Shown: positions 6,111-11,256 of the stretch, piece after piece
How positions within the stretch are numbered: position 1 is the stretch's first letter
How the letters are laid out: every line of letters starts with the position of its first letter
DNA from: Gp13-AA77 sp036521995
Lineage (GTDB): Bacteria > Acidobacteriota > Terriglobia > UBA7540
NCBI GenBank assembly: GCA_036521995.1
Contig: DATDGR010000034.1
Location: 1-11,256, forward strand
Length of the DNA: 11,256 nucleotides
Direction of reading: 5' to 3'
Translations under genes and position numbers: made by a program
The notes under the pieces: model-generated
What the model saw: only the letters and a program-made list of their open reading frames with translations
Told to the model about the DNA's origin: nothing
The model's database searches: none

Positions 6111-6557
6111 TTAAGACGCCCTGGCTTCGACCGTCCGCGCCTCGTAGCCCACGGCAGCGTAATACATCGCGCGATCGAAGAAATAGTCGAGCATGTGAAA
6201 CAGCTCGCGCTCCCGGTAGAGTTCAACGGCGGAATCTGAAATTCCCGCGTTGCGGACGTATCCCTCTAAGTTCTTCTTAGTCAAGATCAGCGCGTAAATC
6301 ACCTCGCTTAGGGCGACTCCCTCGTCGCAGCGCTGCTCGCCGAGGGCGCGGTACCAGGTTTCGATTTTTGCGTCCGTCTTCTCAGCCAGCCAATTCCCGA
6401 GGTTCCGGTAGACTGAATAGACGCGGCTGCGCCATTGGTCTGCCGAAAGGGTGTGATACGAAGGCGTGCGAGGACTGGTGCGCAGGTCGTTTAGCGTCAG
6501 AGACGTCAACTCTTCTGCATGATCTTCAATCATCTCAATAAGCCGTCTGGAGAGCAT
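6111..6557 (-). CDS. RsbRD N-terminal-like (PF14361-type) single-domain protein
   Basis: This 148-residue all-helical soluble protein has no signal peptide or membrane segment. A perfect AGGAGG at 6564-6569, 6 nt before the ATG, fixes the start. Its pattern MLSRRLIEMIEDHAEELT, then DLRTSPRTPSYH (25-36), WRSRVYSVYRNLGNWL (42-57), ALSEVIYALILTKKNL (82-97) and LFHMLDYFFDRAMYY (119-133), matches the N-terminal sensor domain found on RsbR-type stressosome proteins and some histidine kinases (RsbRD_N). It has only that domain: no STAS, kinase or DNA-binding part follows. It may therefore act as a stand-alone ligand or protein-binding module. It heads the presumed operon with acpS. The family assignment comes from motif recall; the role is inferred. 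Confidence 0.7.
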   Translation of the reverse strand: MLSRRLIEMIEDHAEELTSLTLNDLRTSPRTPSYHTLSADQWRSRVYSVYRNLGNWLAEKTDAKIETWYRALGEQRCDEGVALSEVIYALILTKKNLEGYVRNAGISDSAVELYRERELFHMLDYFFDRAMYYAAVGYEARTVEARAS

Positions 6558-6667
6558 CCTTTTCCTCCTGGTAACTCTACGATATCAAATGGAGCAAGCG
6601 GTTTCAAACCTTAGGTCAACCTCTGGTTAACCTGGTCGCTGGGGGTCCGGGCCCCGCTGCGGGTCGC
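6558..6667. promoter_or_regulatory. Divergent promoter region with imperfect palindrome AGGTCAACC-tct-GGTTAACCT
   Basis: Between the divergent RsbRD-N-like gene and pgeF lies an inverted repeat: AGGTCAACC (6613-6621) and GGTTAACCT (6625-6633), matching at 8 of 9 pairs around a 3-bp spacer. The same bases also form a direct repeat, GGTCAACCT / GGTTAACCT, with an 11-bp period. The position between two divergent starts fits an operator for a dimeric regulator. A GC-rich hairpin-prone stretch follows at about 6640-6656. Confidence 0.4.
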
Positions 6668-7660
6668 GTGCTATATTGGCGCTTGGCACGCGACCCCTTC
6701 CAGCTCGTCACCCGCGAGGGACTCACCTGGCTCGAATCCACGGCGCTCGCTCGCTTTTCGTGGTTGGTGCACGGATTCAGCACGCGTCTGGTGTCAAGCA
6801 CCGGCAAGGCCCGATCGGACGGCCGGAAAAGGATCTTCAACCTGGGTATTACCGCCGACTCCAACCCCCGATACTTGGAGGCGAACCGACGGCGTTTCTG
6901 TGGCGCCCTAGGAGGCGACCTAATCACCGCCAGCTTGCGGCAGATCCACTCAGCGACGGTTTATCAGGTGGTGAGACCCGCCTGCCGCACGCACAGTATG
7001 TCTTCGGACGGAGAAATGCTTGAATACCGCCCTGCCGGATGGCCATTACCGGATTGGGCGCAGAAGGCCGCGGGCGACGCCCTCACGACCTCCGAGCGCG
7101 GAGTCTTGCTCACAATTCGCACGGCGGACTGTCTGCCGGTGCTGCTGGTGGATTCAAGACTCCGTGTGGTCGCGGCCATTCACGCAGGCTGGCGGGGCGC
7201 TTTGGCCAGAATTATCGAGAAGACGGTGGGCGAGCTAGGCCGCCTTTTTGAGTCGCGTCCCGAACACCTCGAAGCCGCGCTCGGCCCCGGCATTGGACCC
7301 TGCTGTTACGAGGTCGGCGACGAAGTGGTGGACGCCTTCCAGGGCCGGTTTGTGGATTCCAACCACTTCTTTCGCAAGCCTGCTCCCGGCGCGGAACCGC
7401 GGCCTTCCGATCTGCGCTATACCCTGCTTTTTCACACCCAGGCTTCCCCCGGCCGCGCGCGCCCCGGGTCGAAAATGCGCCGCCTGCACCTTGATCTCGC
7501 CTCGGTGGCTCGCGCCCAGCTCCTGACCGCGGGCCTGGATGCTTCGGCCATTCACAGCTCAGGCCACTGTACGGCCTGCCGGTCGGACCTCTTCTTCTCG
7601 CACCGGCGCGAGGGCAGCCGGGCCGGCCGGATGTTGGCCGCCATCGCTGTGCGGCCGTAA
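6668..7660 (+). CDS. pgeF: Peptidoglycan editing factor PgeF (YfiH/LACC1 polyphenol-oxidase-fold family)
   Basis: This 330-residue cytosolic protein belongs to the DUF152/YfiH family. In E. coli, PgeF removes mis-incorporated L-serine from UDP-MurNAc, keeping L-Ala at position 1 of the peptidoglycan stem; relatives have purine-nucleoside or oxidase activity. All landmarks are present: VHGFSTR (34-40), QIHSATV (92-98), GDALTT (136-141), RTADCLPVLLVD (151-162), AAIHAGWRGALARI (169-182), ALGPGIGPCCYEVGDEV (204-220) and SSGHCTACRSDLFFSHRREG (297-316). The metal-site trio is His94, Cys155 and His172. The start is uncertain: I use GTG at 6668, since conservation begins only near residue 20 and no clear ribosome site is visible. 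Its last 102 bases lie opposite the rlmN 3' end. Confidence 0.9.
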   Translation: MLYWRLARDPFQLVTREGLTWLESTALARFSWLVHGFSTRLVSSTGKARSDGRKRIFNLGITADSNPRYLEANRRRFCGALGGDLITASLRQIHSATVYQVVRPACRTHSMSSDGEMLEYRPAGWPLPDWAQKAAGDALTTSERGVLLTIRTADCLPVLLVDSRLRVVAAIHAGWRGALARIIEKTVGELGRLFESRPEHLEAALGPGIGPCCYEVGDEVVDAFQGRFVDSNHFFRKPAPGAEPRPSDLRYTLLFHTQASPGRARPGSKMRRLHLDLASVARAQLLTAGLDASAIHSSGHCTACRSDLFFSHRREGSRAGRMLAAIAVRP

Positions 7661-8881
7661 TCGATGGGGCTGAGCTTTGAAGGACGAGGCGACAACCTCA
7701 TTGGGGCTAGCCAGGCTCAACTGGCCACAAGCGGCCATGATATCCTGGCCACGGGAGATGCGGACAAAAGCCGGCACACCGCGCTCGCGGAGCAGGTGCT
7801 CAAAACGATGGACGCGCCCGAGCGGGGAGGAGCGGTAGTTGAGCGAAGGACCGCCGTTATAAGGAATCAGGTTGACCCGTGCGGGGAGCCCGCGGAGCAA
7901 CCGGGCGACGCGGCCGGCGTCCTCCTCGGCATCATTCACGCCGTCCAGCATCACGTATTCAAAGGTGAGTCGTTCGCGCGGGCGCAAAGGATAAGCGCGA
8001 CAGGCTTCGAGCAAAACGCTCAACGGATACTTCCGGTTAATGGGCATGAGCGCGTCCCGTTGCTCGTCATTCGAAGCGTTGAGCGAGATGGCCAGCTTGG
8101 GCCTCACCGGCTCGCGCCCGAGATCATAAATGCGAGGAACGATGCCTGCCGTGGACACGGTGATGCGGCGCAACGGCACGCCGCAGGCGACTGTATCGGC
8201 GAGGATCGCAACGGCCTTCGTCACGGCGTCAAGATTCAGAAGCGGCTCGCCCTGGCCCATGAAAACGATGTTGAGCCGGGGCGCGGCACGAGGGTTCAAG
8301 GGCCGCTCGCCTGGGCTCGAGGCCTGCGTCTTGGCCGCGCCCCAGAGTTGGCGGGCTCGCGCGATCGCCAGGACCTGCCCCACGATTTCGCCGGCGGTCA
8401 AATTGCGCCGCGCGCCGAGCAGTCCGGTGAAGCAGAACTGGCAATTGACGGCGCAGCCGACCTGCGAGGAGATACAGAGCGTGGTGCGCGGCTCCTCACC
8501 GGCCCCCACGGGTGCTTGCAACTCGCGGCCCGAAGGAGTAGCCACAGCACGGGCGCCGCGCCGCTCGGTGCGCCAGGGCATGTAGACCGCTTCAATCGCC
8601 TCGCCATCGGCCAGAGCCAGGAGATACCGGATCGATTCGTCGCGGGAGACGATCTCGCGTACTACGGTGGGATTGCGGATTTCGTACCGGGCGGCGAGGC
8701 TCTCGCGGAAGCCCCGGTCGAGATCGGTGAAGGCGCCAAAGCTTTCGAGCAGCCGGCCGTAGAGCCCGTGGCAAAGCTGCCGGCCGCGATATGGCTGCTG
8801 CCCGCAAGCTACGGCCAGGTGTTCAAGCTCGCTCCGTGTAAGGCCAACCAGGTTGGATGCGGGTGAGGCAATCATGGTCAT
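7559..8881 (-). CDS. rlmN: Dual-specificity 23S rRNA/tRNA adenine-C2 methyltransferase RlmN, with C-terminal extension
   Basis: This radical-SAM enzyme methylates C2 of A2503 in 23S rRNA and A37 of some tRNAs. The 440-residue frame contains the N-terminal RNA-binding part (PYRGRQL at 30-36), the 4Fe-4S motif CAVNCQFC (Cys143, 147, 150), and the mechanistic cysteines Cys136 (in TLCISSQVGC) and Cys385 (in DIMAACGQL). The SAM-contact motif GQGEPLLN lies at 209-216, and STAGIVPRI, KLAISLNA and NLIPYN follow. RlmN normally stops soon after ACGQL. Here about 52 residues continue, rich in Arg, Pro and Ala, and the last 33 are antisense to pgeF. Two Pro/Gly-rich insertions (about 105-131 and 183-201) also lengthen it. 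ATG at 8881 or 8875 are both possible, with no strong ribosome site. Convergent with pgeF. Confidence 0.93.
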   Translation of the reverse strand: MTMIASPASNLVGLTRSELEHLAVACGQQPYRGRQLCHGLYGRLLESFGAFTDLDRGFRESLAARYEIRNPTVVREIVSRDESIRYLLALADGEAIEAVYMPWRTERRGARAVATPSGRELQAPVGAGEEPRTTLCISSQVGCAVNCQFCFTGLLGARRNLTAGEIVGQVLAIARARQLWGAAKTQASSPGERPLNPRAAPRLNIVFMGQGEPLLNLDAVTKAVAILADTVACGVPLRRITVSTAGIVPRIYDLGREPVRPKLAISLNASNDEQRDALMPINRKYPLSVLLEACRAYPLRPRERLTFEYVMLDGVNDAEEDAGRVARLLRGLPARVNLIPYNGGPSLNYRSSPLGRVHRFEHLLRERGVPAFVRISRGQDIMAACGQLSLASPNEVVASSFKAQPHRLRPHSDGGQHPAGPAALAPVREEEVRPAGRTVA

Positions 8882-8922
8882 CGGGTCAGGGCTCGCGCCA
8901 CCCGGACCCTCTGCGGATGCGA

Positions 8923-8934
8923 AGCGCGCGCGCT
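8923..8934. repeat. 12-bp palindrome AGCGCGCGCGCT
   Basis: A perfect alternating purine/pyrimidine palindrome lies in the 110-bp gap between the S41 protease gene and rlmN. Alternating CG runs can form a hairpin or left-handed DNA, but there is no T-run to make it a terminator. It may simply reflect GC richness. Confidence 0.25.
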
Positions 8935-8991
8935 CCGTACTAGCTGGACTTCATACAACCTGGTGAGACAAGCCCCTTCCGCGCCGATCTG

Positions 8992-10638
8992 CTAATCCTC
9001 GGCTGTGCCCTGCCGGCGGCTGGCCAGATACTGCTTAGCGTGGGTGATCAACGCGGCGGCTTCAGGCATGGATTCCACCGCCTTCGCCACCAAAGGATCG
9101 TTCTCGGCCTCCAGCTTCAGTCCCTGGTCGCGCCCGTAAACGATCTCAACCAGTTGGGCGCGGATCTTTTCCTTGAGGTAATCGAGATTCTCCTGGATCT
9201 CGGCCGGTGCGAGCTGAACGTTCTGTTCCTGCAGACGCTTGGCAAAGGCGTCGATGACCTCCGGTGTCGTCTGAAAGTCGCGGGGTATGGTTTTGTGGAC
9301 GCCGAGGAAGTACCGGGCGAATTCGTCGATGGCGTCGCGGTCGGCCAGCATCTGCTGAACGGCATTGAGGCTTGCGAGTGGCACCTCGACGTCCGGCGTG
9401 ATCCCGCCGCCCCCGTAGACTTCGCGGCCGCCATCCGTGAGGCGCACATCGGTGTGGGGGGCGGGATTATCTTCGGGGCGATAGTAGTAAGCGTAGGGTG
9501 ACACCTGCGAGTAGTCGCGCTGGATCAGGCGGCCGCTCGGAGTGTAGTAGTGAGCGGTGGTCAGGGCAAGACCGGCACGCTCACTTAGCGCGTAGACCGA
9601 CTGCACCAGGCCTTTGCCGAAGCTCGGCTCCCCCATGATCAGCGCCCGGTCATGATCCTGCAGTGCTCCGCTAACGATTTCCGCGGCACTGGCGGTGTAA
9701 CGGTTCACCAGCACCACCATGGGGTACTCCTCGCCGCCGTTTCCATGGATGGCATAGTAGCGCTGCTCTCGCGCCGCACGCCCGCTCTGGTAGACAATAA
9801 GCTGGCTCTTGGCCAGGAAATGGTCCGAGACCGACACCGCTTGGTCCAGAATGCCGCCAGGGTTGCCTCGCAGGTCGAGGATCAGCTCTTTCAGGTTGCC
9901 ATGGTCCAGCGTCTTCAGCGCGGCCGTGAGCTCATCGTCGGTGGTTTCATAGAAATCGCTGATATGAATGTAGGCCACCCCGGGTTTCAGCATGAAAGCG
10001 CTGTCCACCGTTGGGTTCTTGATCTCGTCCCGCGTGATCGTGAAATCGACGAGCTGCTCATCCCCCTCACGCTGAACCGAAACCCGCACCACCGTTCCCT
10101 TGGGACCCCTCAGCATATTGCTGACGCGAGTGCCGTCCAAACCCTCGGTATTCCGGCCGTCGATCTTCTCGATAATGTCCCCCGGGCGGATCCCGGCGTT
10201 AAAGGCCGGTGATCCGGGCACAACAGAGGGTACGTAGGTGGCGAGCTTTCCTGCCCGGTTCAATTGAGAGACGATGGTCATGCCCACCCCGTAATACTTC
10301 ACTTCCTGCTGCTCCCGGATCTGGGCGAAGGCGTGGGGGCCGAAAAAGTCGGAGTGTGGGTCCAACGGACGGAGCATGCCCGGAATGGCGCCCACCGGGC
10401 TGGCGGGCACGTCGAGGCCGTAGATCGCCTGGTTGGGATCGACGGCGTCCGCGTACTCGCGCTCGACGATGTCGTAGACCCGGGTGAAAGCCGAGAGCGC
10501 GGCTTGGACTTCCGACTCGTCTCTAGCCGCCGTCGCCCTGGCACGCACGACGCAGAATCCCCCGGCCAGTGCCCCGATCATCAGGGCGGCAGTTACGAAC
10601 CATAGCGAGCGTGCCAGACTGCTGGTCGGGCTCTTCAT
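8992..10638 (-). CDS. S41-family C-terminal processing serine protease (CtpA/Prc type)
   Basis: This 548-residue exported protease cleaves protein C-termini in the periplasm, typically trimming or degrading envelope proteins. GGAGGAGGG at 10645-10653, 6 nt before the ATG, fixes the start. Residues 11-35 form a signal peptide or N-terminal anchor. The PDZ domain (about 115-200) has YGVGM, SPAFNAGIRPGDIIEKIDG and the RGPKGTVVRV strand. The protease domain has LDLRGNPGG at 254-262 and the Ser-Lys dyad: Ser317 in TASAAEIVSGAL and Lys342 in SFGKGLVQS. YTPSGRLIQ (365-373) and GGITPDVEV (411-419) close the fold. About 130 helical residues follow, a common tail in acidobacterial and other Ctp proteases. 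It lacks a TPR or other fused partner. The gene stands alone, on the same strand as rlmN, 110 bp upstream of it. Confidence 0.93.
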   Translation of the reverse strand: MKSPTSSLARSLWFVTAALMIGALAGGFCVVRARATAARDESEVQAALSAFTRVYDIVEREYADAVDPNQAIYGLDVPASPVGAIPGMLRPLDPHSDFFGPHAFAQIREQQEVKYYGVGMTIVSQLNRAGKLATYVPSVVPGSPAFNAGIRPGDIIEKIDGRNTEGLDGTRVSNMLRGPKGTVVRVSVQREGDEQLVDFTITRDEIKNPTVDSAFMLKPGVAYIHISDFYETTDDELTAALKTLDHGNLKELILDLRGNPGGILDQAVSVSDHFLAKSQLIVYQSGRAAREQRYYAIHGNGGEEYPMVVLVNRYTASAAEIVSGALQDHDRALIMGEPSFGKGLVQSVYALSERAGLALTTAHYYTPSGRLIQRDYSQVSPYAYYYRPEDNPAPHTDVRLTDGGREVYGGGGITPDVEVPLASLNAVQQMLADRDAIDEFARYFLGVHKTIPRDFQTTPEVIDAFAKRLQEQNVQLAPAEIQENLDYLKEKIRAQLVEIVYGRDQGLKLEAENDPLVAKAVESMPEAAALITHAKQYLASRRQGTAED

Positions 10639-10644
10639 CGGGTT

Positions 10645-10653
10645 CCCTCCTCC
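10645..10653 (-). promoter_or_regulatory. Ribosome binding site of the S41 protease gene
   Basis: GGAGGAGGG on the minus strand, 6 nt before the ATG at 10638, is a strong start signal. Confidence 0.75.
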
Positions 10654-10817
10654 GCAATGCCATGATTGATGTGCTTCTCTTCCCTAGTGTTGCCTTCCAC
10701 GCCCGTCTCCTCCGCGCCGATCAGACAGTTGCGGCGGCGCCCGTTCTGGATACCCTCCATTAGGATAACAGTTGTGCTGCAGGCTTGTAGCGTGCCAGTC
10801 CCTGGTTCCGAACTCTC

Positions 10818-10835
10818 GCAGGCGAGGATGCCTGC
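10818..10835. repeat. Short hairpin GCAGGC-gaggat-GCCTGC
   Basis: A perfect 6-bp stem (10818-10823 with 10830-10835) surrounds GAGGAT. The phrase resembles short dispersed hairpins of the form CAGGCG-rGGA-yGCCTG that I associate with acidobacterial intergenic DNA, but that association is from memory. No T-run follows. Confidence 0.35.
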
Positions 10836-11015
10836 ACTATGATCCCGCTGTCTTATTAGGGAGTGACGAGCCTGCCCTACGAAGCGAGGAGCAACTTCCA
10901 TCTCGCTCAAGGCAAACTTCGCCGCAGCTACGAATCCGCTCTATTGGCCCCGGCGCCGCGTCCTCTTGCGTCTTTCCGATTGATTCCTTTGGGGTTGAGC
11001 TATTTGGCCCATCTC

Positions 11016-11191
11016 GGGTTCGTTTTGGGTTCGTTTCGGGTTCGTTTCTTCGCTCCTCCAAACACCCTTGCTGATTCTAAATCACTTATTTGATAGTCCT
11101 CATCGAAGCTCGGGTTCGTTTAGGTTCGTTCTAGGTTCGTTTTTGCATCGTTTTGTTGATTCTAAACAGCTTCTCGGGTTCGTTTTTGCAA
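11016..11191 (+). repeat. Array of GGGTTCGTTT units with repeated TGATTCTAAA spacer element
   Basis: Seven copies of the core GGTTCGTT occur on the plus strand. Cluster A has three exact GGGTTCGTTT units starting at 11016, 11027 and 11038 (11-bp period). Cluster B has three close copies with GGTTCG at 11113, 11123 and 11134 (10 and 11 bp apart). A single copy starts at 11176. Between clusters the decamer TGATTCTAAA occurs twice (11072-11081 and 11157-11166). Both cluster B and the last unit are preceded by an AGCT-like then CTCGGGTTCG context. The array is on the order of 175 bp and T/G-rich on this strand, unlike the genes. It is too short and irregular for CRISPR and has no tRNA-like fold despite the TTCG core. 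Confidence 0.75.
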
Positions 11192-11256
11192 TTTTTCGAC
11201 CGGGGGGGGTCCGTTGGGAAGGGGCCTCCGGACGATTATCCGCAGGGCACCCGGAG

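Larger units (their letters stand above)
10639..11256. other. Gene-poor region at the right edge with repeats, no supported gene
   Basis: I see no convincing gene, tRNA or mobile element in these 618 bases. Short frames on both strands (10635-10910 minus, 10863-11093 plus) lack ribosome sites and give low-complexity or random protein. The left half contains a hairpin at 10818-10835. The right half holds GGGTTCGTTT-type repeats. Past 11190 a run of eight G (11202-11209) is followed by GC-rich sequence that may belong to the next locus. Confidence 0.55.

Noticed and set aside
7664..8866. Plus-strand open frame of 400 codons
   Set aside because: It is the exact antisense of rlmN, whose iron-sulfur and catalytic cysteines leave no doubt about the coding strand.
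10863..11093. Plus-strand open frame running into the GGGTTCGTTT repeats
   Set aside because: Its C-terminal part is just the translated repeat (GFVLGSFRVRF), and no start signal is present.
11016..11191. CRISPR array or tRNA cluster
   Set aside because: Units are 10-11 bp with almost no spacer, so not CRISPR. The TTCG cores are not followed by tRNA arm or acceptor complementarity.

Overview
The window looks like a chromosomal segment from an Acidobacteriota (soil-type) bacterium. The evidence is a VWFA-related protein of the type found in acidobacteria, a TIGR03118-type beta-propeller with a PEP-CTERM tail, a FecR/DUF6600-like secreted protein running off the left edge, GC-rich codon use and a G/T-rich intergenic repeat block at the right edge. 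No rRNA, tRNA, CRISPR array, transposase, integrase or phage gene was seen. The genes fit a resident chromosome rather than a mobile island.

Layout from left to right. Positions 1-189 (-) hold the N-terminus of a secreted FecR-like protein, divergent from the PEP-CTERM protein gene (719-1864, +) across about 530 bases of regulatory DNA with twin TTGACA boxes and short palindromes. Positions 1865-2359 have no intact gene but contain a decayed-looking secreted-protein reading frame on the minus strand (2045-2224). The + strand then carries rlmB (2360-3106) and a VWFA-related secreted protein (3230-4414). That block converges on a four-gene minus-strand cluster, in transcription order: an RsbRD-N-like stress/sensor protein (6557-6111), acpS (6080-5697), a TonB-family protein with two TonB C-terminal-like domains (5704-4988), and a small secreted or anchored protein with a possible PH-like core (4955-4440). 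Gaps of 30 bp, an 8-bp overlap and 32 bp suggest one operon. Divergent from it lies pgeF (6668-7660, +), whose 3' end overlaps the convergent rlmN (8881-7559, -). An S41 carboxy-terminal processing protease (10638-8992, -) follows. The last 600 bases hold no supported gene but contain a striking array of 10-11 bp GGGTTCGTTT units with a higher-order organisation.

Functionally the segment mixes translation housekeeping (two 23S rRNA methyltransferases), lipid/ACP activation (AcpS), cell-envelope quality control (PgeF, S41 protease, TonB-like protein) and surface or secreted proteins of little-known function. No multi-gene defence or biosynthetic system is evident. The most unusual items are the right-edge repeat array, the antisense gene overlap at pgeF/rlmN, the VWA protein lacking a canonical MIDAS, and the hidden coding remnant upstream of rlmB.
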